Shown here: piece after piece, positions 26,645 through 34,935 of the stretch
Layout: every line of letters starts with the position of its first letter
How positions within the stretch are numbered: the first letter of the stretch is position 1
Assembly: GCF_001673635.1 (NCBI RefSeq)
Contig: NZ_LZMH01000083.1
Span: forward strand, 144,415 to 208,414
Direction: 5' to 3'
Length of the DNA: 64,000 nt
DNA from: Mycobacterium asiaticum
Lineage (GTDB): Bacteria > Actinomycetota > Actinomycetes > Mycobacteriales > Mycobacteriaceae
The notes under the pieces: model-generated
What the model saw: the letters and a program-made list of their open reading frames with translations, nothing else
The model's database searches: none
Told to the model about the DNA's origin: nothing
Position numbers and translations under genes: made by a program

Positions 26645-27748
26645 TCAGCGAATGGTCCCGGCGCCGGGGATGAGCGGCAGATCCAGGGCGGTCACCCATC
26701 CGGGGGAAAGACCGTTGACCGCTGGGACCGCGTTGAGGGCCCGCAACCCGGTTGCCAGGCATCCGGCGGCGGCGGCGTCCCGACCCGAGCCGTCCGTGAA
26801 CCGGAAGGCCGTCTCCTGCGAAATGCTCGGCGTCCCTTCGATATCCACCCGGTACACGTCGTTGTCGTTGCCAGTCGGCCAGTCGGGCGCGGCGTCGAGC
26901 CCGATCCGGTTCACGTGCTCGAGCTGGATCCGGGTCTCACCCTGGTAGAGGCCATTGATGGTGAAGCGGACGGCGGCCACGTTGCCGGCCTTGATGACAC
27001 CCTTCGCTGATTTGCGGTCAGTGGGGGTGACCCACTTGTCCCACGTCGTGGTCATCTCGTCCAGCATGATGCCCGCGGCATGAGCGATCATCGGCACCGT
27101 CGCACCCCACGCGAAGATCAGCACATCGCTGTTCTCCAGCATCGGGCTGTACTCCGGCTCCCGCCCGATCCCCATCTCGCGCTCGTAATCACCCTCGTAG
27201 TTGGTGTAGTCCAGCAACTCGGAGGCCCGCACCTTGCGGACTTCCGAACACAGACCCATCAGCGTCATCGGAAACAGGTCGTTGGCAAAGCCCGGGTCGA
27301 TGCCGGTGGTGAAGCAGGAAGCCTCCCCCAGTTCGGCGGCCTGGGTGATGGGTTCGATCCAGTTCGGCGGGTTCAGGTGCATGGTCGGCCAGATCCACGG
27401 CGTCATCGCCGTCGAACAGACGTCGATCCCGGCCCGCAGGAAACGAGTGATCAACGAGATGTTGTCCTTGGCGTGCATCGCCGTCGGTCCGTAGTGGACC
27501 AGTGCATCGGGCTTCAGCGCGATCAGGGCATCCACATCGTCGGTGGCGGCGATCCCGGCCGGTTCCGGCAGCCCGCAGATTTCACCGACGTCGCGGCCGA
27601 CCTTGTCGGGGTTGCTGACTCCGACCCCGACCAACTCGAAAAGCGGGTGTTTGAGTATCTCGGGGATCACCATTCGACCCACGAATCCGGTGCCCCACAC
27701 CACCACTCTCTTGGGTTCGCCGGCTACGACCGGTTGCGTCATCAGCAC
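26645..27748 (-). CDS. dihydrodipicolinate-reductase-like NAD(P) oxidoreductase, copy 1
   Basis: 367-residue member of the DapB-N-like family common in mycobacteria. Rossmann motif VVVWGTGFVGRMVIPEIL, then FELVGVGVSNPDKVGRDVGEICG, the typical opening of this group (related to 2,4-diaminopentanoate dehydrogenase). GIDPGFANDLFPMTL and RIQLEHVNRIGLDAAPDWP are further family blocks. It is much longer than true DapB (~245), so lysine synthesis is not its role. A homologue of the same family is at 61498-62562. Substrate unknown. Confidence 0.85.
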   Translation of the reverse strand: MLMTQPVVAGEPKRVVVWGTGFVGRMVIPEILKHPLFELVGVGVSNPDKVGRDVGEICGLPEPAGIAATDDVDALIALKPDALVHYGPTAMHAKDNISLITRFLRAGIDVCSTAMTPWIWPTMHLNPPNWIEPITQAAELGEASCFTTGIDPGFANDLFPMTLMGLCSEVRKVRASELLDYTNYEGDYEREMGIGREPEYSPMLENSDVLIFAWGATVPMIAHAAGIMLDEMTTTWDKWVTPTDRKSAKGVIKAGNVAAVRFTINGLYQGETRIQLEHVNRIGLDAAPDWPTGNDNDVYRVDIEGTPSISQETAFRFTDGSGRDAAAAGCLATGLRALNAVPAVNGLSPGWVTALDLPLIPGAGTIR

Positions 27749-27838
27749 CTCCAGCTCAGACCAGTCCCCGCGTTCACCCTAAGTTGAGTGTCAAAAGGGT
27801 CTCGTATTCGCCCCTGCGTGGTGACAACATGAACAAAC

Positions 27839-28189
27839 ATGACCACTTGTCGCGCAGCTTCGATCCTGCTTGCCATCGGCACCGCCTTCGCGGCCACCAG
27901 CGGTGTGGCCAGCGCCGTTCCCTTGCCCGGTCAGTTCCCGCAGGTCCGCTACGAGGTCAGCGGTCCCGGCGTCGCCGAATACATCTCGTTCCAGACCCAG
28001 AACGGTCAGCAGCGGGCGGTCAATGTGCCGCTGCCGTGGTCGACGGAATTCCAGGCGTTCGGCGGGCAGGTGTTCGTCCTGTCGGCTCAAGGACAGGGCA
28101 CCATCGCCTGCAAGATCATTCTCGACGGCAACGTGGTGAATGACGCGCATTCAACGGGGACACCGGGTAAGGCGGTCTGCTCGCACTGA
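27839..28189 (+). CDS. MmpS-like small secreted protein
   Basis: 116 residues with a cleavable signal (TTCRAASILLAIGTAFAATSGVASA|VPLPG). The mature domain matches the MmpS soluble-domain pattern: VRYEVSGPG, NVPLPWSTEFQ, FVLSAQGQGTIACKIILDGNVV, then a closing Cys (KAVCSH), giving a likely disulfide. True MmpS proteins have an uncleaved N-terminal span and an adjacent mmpL; neither is present. It lies between the DapB-like gene and cyp124, in the slot of M. tuberculosis Rv2265. A lipid-chaperone role outside the membrane is inference. Confidence 0.82.
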   Translation: MTTCRAASILLAIGTAFAATSGVASAVPLPGQFPQVRYEVSGPGVAEYISFQTQNGQQRAVNVPLPWSTEFQAFGGQVFVLSAQGQGTIACKIILDGNVVNDAHSTGTPGKAVCSH

Positions 28190-28274
28190 ACCCGAGGGCG
28201 CAGCGGCCGGTCTAAGCTCGCCAGTGTCACGCCTGCACAGCTGTAAGCGGGCCACGTGGGCATAGGAGGATCGC

Positions 28275-29579
28275 ATGGATCTCAAGTCCCGGACCGATGC
28301 CCCGGCGGCGCTTGCGCCCCGGGTCAACGGAGCCCCGCCGCCCCCCATCCCGCTGGCCGATATCGCGTTGGGATCGTTGGACTTCTGGGCTCTTGACGAC
28401 GATTACCGGGACGGCGCTTTCGCCACCCTTCGTCGCGAGGCGCCGATCTCCTTTTGGCCCGCGATCGAGATCGAAGGGTTCACCGCGGGCAGTGGGCACT
28501 GGGCGCTGACCCGTCTCGATGACGTGTTCTTCGCCAGCCGCCACCCCGAGGTGTTCAGCTCCAGCCCGAACATTGTCATCAGCGACCAGACACCCGAACT
28601 CGCCGAGTATTTCGGCTCGATGATCGTGATGGACGATCCGCGGCACCAGCGGCTGCGTTCGATTGTCAGCAGGGCGTTCACGCCGAAGGTGGTAGCTCGC
28701 ATCGAGTCGTCGGTGCGGGAGCGTGCACACCGGCTGGTGACGTCGATGATCGCCAACCATCCCGATGGGCACGCCGACCTGGTCAGCGAACTCGCCGGAC
28801 CGCTGCCGCTGCAGGTCATCTGCGACATGATGGGCATCCCGGAAGAGGATCATCAGCGGGTATTCCATTGGACCAACGTGATTCTCGGCTTCGGCGACCC
28901 CGATCTGGCGACTGATTTCGAGGAGTTCGCCAAGGTGTCGATGGATATCGGCGCCTACGCCACGGCGCTGGCCGAGGACCGCCGCTCAAACCACCACGAC
29001 GACCTGACGACGGCGCTGGTTGAAGCCGAGGTGAACGGCGAACGGCTGTCGTCCTCGGAGATCGCGATGTTCTTCATCCTGTTGGTGGTTGCCGGCAACG
29101 AGACGACCCGCAACGCGATCAGCCATGGCGTGCTGGCGTTGTCACGCTATCCCGAGCAGCGCGAGCGATGGTGGGCGGACTTCGACGGCCTGGCGCACAG
29201 CGCCGGTGAGGAGATCGTGCGCTGGGCCTCGCCGGTTATCTACATGCGTCGCACGCTCACCCGCGACTTCGAACTAAGCGGCACGAAAATGGCTGAGGGC
29301 GACAAGGTTACGCTGTGGTACTGCTCGGCCAATCGCGACGAGTCGAAATTCGCCGACCCATGGACGTTCGATGTGGCGCGCAACCCCAATCCGCATGTCG
29401 GCTTCGGCGGCGGCGGTGCCCACTTCTGCCTCGGGGCCAACCTGGCGCGCCGCGAGATCCGGGTGGTGTTCGAGGAGTTGCGCCGCGAGATACCCGACAT
29501 CACCGCAACCGGGGAACCGGCGCGATTGCTGTCCCAGTTCATTCACGGCATCAAGAGCTTGCCAGTCGCCTGGAGTTAG
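28275..29579 (+). CDS. cyp124: cytochrome P450 CYP124, methyl-branched lipid omega-hydroxylase
   Basis: 434-residue P450 closely matching CYP124A1, which hydroxylates the terminal carbon of methyl-branched fatty acids, isoprenoids and cholesterol derivatives. Landmarks: I-helix VVAGNETTRNAI, ERR-type salt bridge region, and haem loop GFGGGGAHFCLGANLAR with the Cys ligand. The shared block GSLDFWALDD..DGAFATLRREAPISFWP is CYP124-specific. ATG 28275 follows AGGAGG. In M. tuberculosis a sulfotransferase and cyp128 come next; here they are absent and an unrelated gene follows. Confidence 0.94.
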   Translation: MDLKSRTDAPAALAPRVNGAPPPPIPLADIALGSLDFWALDDDYRDGAFATLRREAPISFWPAIEIEGFTAGSGHWALTRLDDVFFASRHPEVFSSSPNIVISDQTPELAEYFGSMIVMDDPRHQRLRSIVSRAFTPKVVARIESSVRERAHRLVTSMIANHPDGHADLVSELAGPLPLQVICDMMGIPEEDHQRVFHWTNVILGFGDPDLATDFEEFAKVSMDIGAYATALAEDRRSNHHDDLTTALVEAEVNGERLSSSEIAMFFILLVVAGNETTRNAISHGVLALSRYPEQRERWWADFDGLAHSAGEEIVRWASPVIYMRRTLTRDFELSGTKMAEGDKVTLWYCSANRDESKFADPWTFDVARNPNPHVGFGGGGAHFCLGANLARREIRVVFEELRREIPDITATGEPARLLSQFIHGIKSLPVAWS

Positions 29580-29581
29580 CC

Positions 29582-29637
29582 GAGCAGACGCAAAAGCACC
29601 TGAAAAGTGCCCTTTTCAGGTGCTTTTGCGTCTGCTC
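29582..29637. repeat. GAGCAGACGC palindrome, copy 4
   Basis: 26-bp perfect arms (29582-29607, 29612-29637) with a 4-nt loop, starting GAGCAGACGCAAAAGCACCT. It lies between the convergent cyp124 and the gene ending at 29648. Confidence 0.9.
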
Positions 29638-29647
29638 ACACTCCCTG

Positions 29648-30811
29648 CTACAGGAACGAGTTCTCCGCGGTGAGGCCGCGATCGGGAAATGCGCCGAGGG
29701 CGAAGGTCTCGGCGTTGCCCAGTCCGGTCCCCCCGCCGATCGGATCCTCCACGCGCACCAACAGGTCCCGCAGCTGGTGGACCTTGCGGGCAGTCTGGGG
29801 GTGGTCGCAGTTCGGTACGTGGTAGCCCTCCACCCTCAGATCGCCGACCCATTGCCCATACACCCAGTCGTTCCAGCCGTAGTAGCCGGCGGTGCCGAGG
29901 TGAAATCCCGTCGGGCCTGCCGCGGTGATCGTCAATGGACGCCTGGTGCCGTCGGTCTCGGCCAACGTGATGGTGCCGTGGGTCAACCGCCGGTTGCCGT
30001 CGTCGAAATGTAGGTCTTGTTCGACGCCCGCGAAACGATAAGCGGTGCCGTCGTCGTTCTGCTGCTCGGCCTGGAAACGGGTTGATTCAAAGCCGTCCCC
30101 CTTCTCCTGCTGGAAGAACACGAACAGCGAGTACGTCGACCCGTCAGGACGGGTCAGCGTCATCGGGCACCACGTCATCAACATCTGGCTGATGCGCCGG
30201 CCGCCGCGCGGCAGTCCGGGGATCGGCTTGCCCACACCCGGACGCAGGCCCCAGGAATGGTCACGGATCGAGATCCACTCGTCGGGCCTGACCTCGGTGC
30301 GCACGCCTTCGAGCTCGACCCAGCCCGATGCGACGCCAATCTGGTGGTAGCGCAACACATTGTGGGTCACCCGATAGCCGTCGGGGCTGCGGTCCGGCCA
30401 AGGGTCTTCCAGTGCCGCGTCGAAACTTCCGCGCAATGTCACATCAAATGCGATCGGGGCGTGCTCGGTTGCGTCGAGTCCGATGCGGATGGCCTTGAGC
30501 GGCTCAACCACGCTGTAGTGGATGGGGCCGACGTCGGTGCCCGACGGGTCCAGAGACAGCCGCCGGCCGGCACGCACCGTCCACTGCTCGGTGCCCCGGC
30601 AAACGCCCCCGGCCCCATCGAACACTCCCCTGTTGGTGTACTTGCCGATACCGAGCACGAGCTGCAATGAGTTGTCCCGCGCATGAGCGATGGTCCAGAT
30701 CTTCTCCGTCCACGACGGATCCGACTGGCTGACCGTCGCGAACGTGTCCACGATCTGATGGGTCAGGGACTCATCCTCGGGCACCAAGCCGCCATAGTTG
30801 GTTGTCAGCAA
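29648..30811 (-). CDS. AttH/CrtC-like (DUF7064-type) protein
   Basis: 387 residues, all-beta by pattern, without signal or membrane span. The motif WISIRDHSWGLRPGVG and WVYGQWVGDLRVEGYHVPNCDH resemble the lipocalin-like AttH/CrtC group, including the DUF7064-type proteins found beside lipid and steroid degradation genes. The only fitting start is TTG 30811, preceded by GAGGGGTG, 6 bp past the stop of the upstream gene on the same strand, so it is the second gene of a pair with the PF10118 hydrolase. Function unknown; binding or modifying a hydrophobic substrate is inference. Confidence 0.7.
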   Translation of the reverse strand: MLTTNYGGLVPEDESLTHQIVDTFATVSQSDPSWTEKIWTIAHARDNSLQLVLGIGKYTNRGVFDGAGGVCRGTEQWTVRAGRRLSLDPSGTDVGPIHYSVVEPLKAIRIGLDATEHAPIAFDVTLRGSFDAALEDPWPDRSPDGYRVTHNVLRYHQIGVASGWVELEGVRTEVRPDEWISIRDHSWGLRPGVGKPIPGLPRGGRRISQMLMTWCPMTLTRPDGSTYSLFVFFQQEKGDGFESTRFQAEQQNDDGTAYRFAGVEQDLHFDDGNRRLTHGTITLAETDGTRRPLTITAAGPTGFHLGTAGYYGWNDWVYGQWVGDLRVEGYHVPNCDHPQTARKVHQLRDLLVRVEDPIGGGTGLGNAETFALGAFPDRGLTAENSFL

Positions 30812-30817
30812 GTGGAT

Positions 30818-31711
30818 TCACCCCTCATCGACGAATGTCGTCATGTCGGTGCCGCGGTCGTACTCGGCCATCCAGTTTCCTGCCCATTTCGGTAGCGGCT
30901 GGTCAGCTGGATCGTGATGCGGCGTCTGGGACAGCGCCAGCCCCCATAACATCTTCAACAGACGCCGGGTGGGCACGGCATGGAACACCGGTCTGGTGGC
31001 CGTACTGCCCAATCGGTAACGGAACTCGCTGCGCAACGCGTCTTCCATCACGCGTTCAGCCGACAAGGTTCGGTCCTGCTGTGGAATGTGCTCGTCGAAG
31101 GCCTTGGCGACCGTGTTTGCGATGAATCCGGTGTGCCGGAAAGTCTGGCGTACCCGTTTGACCCGATACCAGGGGTCAGGCATCAGGTGCCGGTACAACT
31201 TGAGCCCCGCACTGCGATGCTCGATCTCCTCGACAAAGTGCCACAGCATCAGCGCCGCCACCCGCTGATCCCCGCCGCCGAACAACGAATCCCGATGATC
31301 AAGAATCACTTTGAACATCGGTGTGAACGTGGCTTCCAGGTTGGCGATGTACGCGGCGTGAAACTCGACCGGGTGCGTGGCGAGCAGCTGTTGATAGGAC
31401 GCCATCGTTTCCTCGTAGCAGCGTTCCAGCCCGGGATACTGCTCGATGAGTGCCAGCATGTGCTTGCGGTGGGCCGCTGAGTGCTGGGCCTCCTGCCGCA
31501 GAAACGCGTCGGCCTCGGCGGCGACGTCGGGGTCGTCGTCAAGTCGGTCGCCGGCCTCGCGTAACGCCGCGATGATGTATTTCTCGAACGGCACCGCGAT
31601 GAAGGTGAAGGCGTTGCAGAAGATGGCGAACCGCGGATTGGCCGGCTGCCACAGGAACGGAACCGTCCCGTCGAATTGGAATGACATCTTTCGGACAACA
31701 AGGTCCGTCAT
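30818..31711 (-). CDS. predicted metal-dependent hydrolase, PF10118 family
   Basis: 297-residue all-helical protein of the COG3687/PF10118 group. Conserved acidic and His residues suggest a ferritin-like di-metal site: E in PFEKYIIAALRE, E and H in RQEAQHSAAHRKHM, E in ANLEATFTPMF, and EExxH in WHFVEEIEHRSAG. Such proteins occur next to TetR regulators and lipid or steroid genes in actinobacteria. Divergent from the TetR gene at 31792 (80-bp gap), cotranscribed with the AttH-like gene. Confidence 0.85.
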   Translation of the reverse strand: MTDLVVRKMSFQFDGTVPFLWQPANPRFAIFCNAFTFIAVPFEKYIIAALREAGDRLDDDPDVAAEADAFLRQEAQHSAAHRKHMLALIEQYPGLERCYEETMASYQQLLATHPVEFHAAYIANLEATFTPMFKVILDHRDSLFGGGDQRVAALMLWHFVEEIEHRSAGLKLYRHLMPDPWYRVKRVRQTFRHTGFIANTVAKAFDEHIPQQDRTLSAERVMEDALRSEFRYRLGSTATRPVFHAVPTRRLLKMLWGLALSQTPHHDPADQPLPKWAGNWMAEYDRGTDMTTFVDEG

Positions 31712-31791
31712 TTCCGCGCGCCTTACGTTCAGAGTCTGGTTGTCTCGGATCGCAGTGTGACATTTGTGGCTATAGATGTAAAGTACTCAGG

Positions 31792-32349
31792 ATGGCCACC
31801 CGTGTCCCGCCCAGCGCCGAGATGTCGACGCGCCGGCGCATACTGGCCGCCACATTCGTCGTGCTTGCGCGCAGCGGACGTAAGCGATTGATGCTCTCAG
31901 AAGTGGCCGCGGAAGCCAACGTGTCCCGGCCCACGCTGTACCGGTATTTTCCGTCCAAGGACGAACTGCTCGCAGCGTTCGGACTCTATGAGCAGGACAA
32001 CTTCGACGCCGGCATCGCCTCAGCGATGGCCGGGCTGCGCGGCCACGAACGACTAGACGCTGCTTTGCAATTCGTAGTCGATTTCCAGCACACCTACTCA
32101 TTGGGATTTCTTGCCGACACCGAACCTGAACACGTGCTCACCCAGATGAAACGGGTGATGCCCGTCCTGCATGAGCGCATCAAGCGCTTGATCCCGGGTG
32201 ACAACGCCGATCTGGCGGCAGCGACGGTGGTGCGGGTGGCTGTGTGCCACTACCTGGTGGGCGGAACCGATCGCGCGCAATTCCTCGCCGAATTGCGTTA
32301 TGCCGCAGGCATGGGCGGACGCACCGCGCAATCAGCTTCCGCGAGCTAA
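31792..32349 (+). CDS. TetR-family regulator
   Basis: 185 residues; HTH is LSEVAAEANVSRPTLYRYFPSKDEL (~39-63). ATG 31792 is placed for a leaderless mRNA: TAAAGT (31779-31784) is a TANNNT box ending 7 nt before it and there is no ribosome site. The imperfect inverted repeat ACATTT-N8-AGATGT (31760-31779) overlaps that promoter and may be an autoregulatory operator. It is convergent with the alpha/beta hydrolase gene, overlapping its 3' end by 18 bp. Confidence 0.87.
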   Translation: MATRVPPSAEMSTRRRILAATFVVLARSGRKRLMLSEVAAEANVSRPTLYRYFPSKDELLAAFGLYEQDNFDAGIASAMAGLRGHERLDAALQFVVDFQHTYSLGFLADTEPEHVLTQMKRVMPVLHERIKRLIPGDNADLAAATVVRVAVCHYLVGGTDRAQFLAELRYAAGMGGRTAQSASAS

Positions 32350-33177
32350 CCATCCGCAGATCCGGTCTGCGATCAGGTCCGGTCGCTCCAGATGCAGGAA
32401 ATGACCTGTGCCATCGATCATCTCGAACTCCGATCCCGGTGCGGGCAGGTGCTCAGCCGCGCCCGTGACCACCTCGGCCCCCAACCCACCGTCCTCGGTG
32501 CCGTGCAGGTACAGGGTGGGGACGGCTGGCGGGACGAAGGTGGCCAACGCCTCTTGCTCCGCGGCCGGATCGGCGAAATCGGGGTTGAATGTCGCGCGAT
32601 AGGGCGAGATCACCCCTGCGATGGTCTCAGCGGTGACATACTGACGTAGCCATAAAATGTCTTCTCTTGCATCGTATCCCGGTGACCAGTCGGCCCAGAG
32701 TCGCTCCCAGAAGCCCGGTTGCAGCAACACCGTCTCGGCGAGACCGACCTGTTGGATGAACCATATGTAGAACGAACGCTTCAACTGGGCGTAGTCGAAC
32801 ATTGCTGCAGCCAGCGCGGCACTCGGTGGTACGGCGAGCGTCACCAGCCGCTGGAATGCGCCCGGGTCCACGCCGACCGTCCCGTAGGCCGCATGCGCGC
32901 CCCAATCGTGGCCGATCAGCACTGCGCGACCGTCTCCGCCGTGACGGCGGTATACCGAAAGTATGTGGTGCACATAGGTACCCACACTGACCGGACCCTC
33001 GGCCGGCGCGTCGTAGCCCGGCAGCCACGGTGCCACGACCCGGTAGCCGTGCTCAGCGAGCACCGGCCCGAGATGCCGCCAGGTATGCGGAGTATCGGGG
33101 AACCCGTGCACCGTGATGGCCAGCGGCCTCGTGGTGTCTTCGATGTTCCCGTAAGTCAGGGATGTTGGTCTGGCCAT
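32332..33177 (-). CDS. alpha/beta hydrolase, epoxide hydrolase/dehalogenase-like
   Basis: 281-residue hydrolase with HGFPDTPHTW oxyanion segment, nucleophile Asp in LIGHDWGAHAAYG (Asp, not Ser, hence epoxide hydrolase or haloalkane dehalogenase type), and the catalytic His in DGTGHFLHLERPD. The cap region is rich in Trp/Tyr (FYIWFIQQ, WERLWADWSPGY). Divergent from the APH-type gene, with a palindromic operator candidate between them. Substrate unknown. Confidence 0.87.
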   Translation of the reverse strand: MARPTSLTYGNIEDTTRPLAITVHGFPDTPHTWRHLGPVLAEHGYRVVAPWLPGYDAPAEGPVSVGTYVHHILSVYRRHGGDGRAVLIGHDWGAHAAYGTVGVDPGAFQRLVTLAVPPSAALAAAMFDYAQLKRSFYIWFIQQVGLAETVLLQPGFWERLWADWSPGYDAREDILWLRQYVTAETIAGVISPYRATFNPDFADPAAEQEALATFVPPAVPTLYLHGTEDGGLGAEVVTGAAEHLPAPGSEFEMIDGTGHFLHLERPDLIADRICGWLARGS

Positions 33178-33202
33178 CGCTGTTCCTTTACGTTAGACCC
33201 AT

Positions 33203-33231
33203 CTGATGTAAGCACATCCTGTTTACATCAG
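33203..33231. promoter_or_regulatory. 9-bp inverted repeat, TetR operator candidate
   Basis: CTGATGTAA (33203-33211), 11-nt spacer, TTACATCAG (33223-33231), perfect arms, in the 79-bp gap between the divergent alpha/beta hydrolase and APH-type genes. GATGTAAA also occurs at 31775-31782 in front of the nearby TetR gene. The shared half-site suggests a common regulator (inference). Confidence 0.55.
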
Positions 33232-33256
33232 GTGCTTGATATGTAAATGTTTCTCT

Positions 33257-34297
33257 ATGGCCGGACTGTCCCTCGTGCAGCGAGACCTCGACGCGACCCG
33301 CGGCCAGCTCGCGAACTGGTTCGAGCACAAGTTCGGCGCACCGGTGGAAATCGGCGAGCTGCGCCCCGCGAACCGCGCCGCGGGCTGGTCGAGTGTAAGT
33401 CTGCTGTTCAGCGTCGACGGTTCGCGCGAGTTCGTGGTCCGCATACCGCCGAGCGGTGGTGGCATCTACGCCGAGTACGACCTCGCCGGCCAGACGCGCA
33501 CACAGCAATTCCTGCACGAGTATCAGATCGCCACGCCCGCGCCGATCCACTTCGAACCCGACCCGTCGTGGCTCGGGTCGAGTTTTCTGGTGATGCCGCG
33601 CATCGCCGGGCACACGCCGTCCGACACGTCGTTTGCCACTCGTGGCTGGCTGCACGGCGCCGGCCCGGAAGTACAGCGTCGCGTGCATGACTCCTTCCTC
33701 GACACCTTGGTCGCCCTGCAACGCGTCCCGGCCGGTCAGGCACCCTGGCTGGAGCGGCCGCAGGGCGTCGGCAACGCCGCGGAACTCGCGTGGTGGTACG
33801 ACTACGTCAAATGGGCCACCGACACGCAGGTTCCCGCCCTGATCACCGCCGCGTTCGAATGGCTGCATCGCCACCAACCCGAGGACCCGTCCCGGCTCGC
33901 TGTCTGCTGGGGTGACGCGCGACTATCCAATGCGATCTTTGACGACGAAGGGCAAATCGTCGGGGTGCTGGACTGGGAACAGGCGTGTCTGTGCCCGGCG
34001 GAGACCGACTTCGCCTGGTGGCTGGCCACCCGCCGACAGACTATGGAGGTCAACGGGATCCAGGCCGATCCCGAGCTCCCCGGGTTCGAGAGCCGGCAAA
34101 ATGTGATCGAGCGATTCGAGGAGCGGATCGGTCGGCCGCTGCGCTCGCTGCAGTGGTATGAGATTTTCGCAATGGTGCGGATGGGGTGCTGCATCCTGCG
34201 GGTGCAGTGGTTGCTGCGCAGCATGGGCCAGCGCGACCACGGCCTCACCCGTGCCCCCATCATGCCCGGCTGGGCGGTCGAGGTGGTCAGCCCGTAG
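33257..34297 (+). CDS. aminoglycoside-phosphotransferase-fold kinase (APH family)
   Basis: 346-residue small-molecule kinase fold. The catalytic loop is VCWGDARLSNAIFDDEG (Brenner motif; Trp replaces the usual His, while Asp and Asn are kept) and the metal Asp is in VGVLDWEQACLCPAETDFAWW. Actinobacteria carry many such proteins near fatty-acid or steroid genes; relatives include ACAD10/11-linked kinases acting on hydroxyacyl-CoAs, so antibiotic resistance should not be assumed. ATG 33257. Its 3' end overlaps the convergent methyltransferase gene by 11 bp. Confidence 0.86.
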   Translation: MAGLSLVQRDLDATRGQLANWFEHKFGAPVEIGELRPANRAAGWSSVSLLFSVDGSREFVVRIPPSGGGIYAEYDLAGQTRTQQFLHEYQIATPAPIHFEPDPSWLGSSFLVMPRIAGHTPSDTSFATRGWLHGAGPEVQRRVHDSFLDTLVALQRVPAGQAPWLERPQGVGNAAELAWWYDYVKWATDTQVPALITAAFEWLHRHQPEDPSRLAVCWGDARLSNAIFDDEGQIVGVLDWEQACLCPAETDFAWWLATRRQTMEVNGIQADPELPGFESRQNVIERFEERIGRPLRSLQWYEIFAMVRMGCCILRVQWLLRSMGQRDHGLTRAPIMPGWAVEVVSP

Positions 34298-34874
34298 CGG
34301 GGAGGTCGTAGACGAGCAACTCGCGTGGATAGACCGCCCAATCCGGAGGCTGCGGAATGCGGGCCACACAAGCGGTATTGGTGCCGAGCCAGACCAGAGC
34401 CTTGCGGTACTCCTCCAGGCCTGCGGGGCGGAACGGGTAGTGGTGGTACAGCGCGAAAGCCTGCATGTGGGCGTAGAGCGCGGCCTTGCCGAGCAACCCG
34501 TCGGGCATGTCTTCGAAAACGATGATGCGCCGGCGCGCGACCCGGCGGCATTCGGCGATCAGCCCGACCGGGTCATGGCTGTGGTGTAGCACCTCGCTGA
34601 GGATCACGTGATCGAAAGAGCTGTCCGGGAAGGGAATCGTGCGGCCGTCGAATCCGGCAAACGAAATGTCGGTGGCACGTAAGTCTTTCACGTCAATCCC
34701 GGTCGGGACCGCGGCGTACATGTCCCGCAGGTACTGCGAGAGATGTCCGGTGCCGCAACCGACGTCGAGAACGGTGTCACCGTTGCCGACGTAGTCACCC
34801 AGCGCCTCGGCTTGTTCGCGCAGGCGCACCGCGGGCTGCAGGACGTGGTGGAATTCGGTGAAACGACGTCGCAT
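34287..34874 (-). CDS. class I SAM-dependent methyltransferase
   Basis: 195 residues. SAM motif VLDVGCGTGHLSQYL, acidic tip GIDVKD, motif post-I with DHVILSEVLHHSHDP. An ATG at 34874 (RRRFTEFHHVLQPA) gives a normal length; an in-frame extension upstream crosses into the divergent transporter. The C-terminal region (ALYAHMQAFALYHHYPFRPAGLEEYRKALVWLG) may form a lipid-facing lid. Substrate unknown. Confidence 0.84.
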   Translation of the reverse strand: MRRRFTEFHHVLQPAVRLREQAEALGDYVGNGDTVLDVGCGTGHLSQYLRDMYAAVPTGIDVKDLRATDISFAGFDGRTIPFPDSSFDHVILSEVLHHSHDPVGLIAECRRVARRRIIVFEDMPDGLLGKAALYAHMQAFALYHHYPFRPAGLEEYRKALVWLGTNTACVARIPQPPDWAVYPRELLVYDLPATG

Positions 34875-34935
34875 CGTCGGCAACGTATCACGGGCCGGGG
34901 CGGTGAGAATGCCGCAACTGTGCCTACACTCGCGC

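Noticed and set aside
33257..34297. Antibiotic-resistance aminoglycoside kinase
   Set aside because: The fold is shared by many metabolic kinases; the catalytic His is Trp and the neighbours are lipid or xenobiotic genes.
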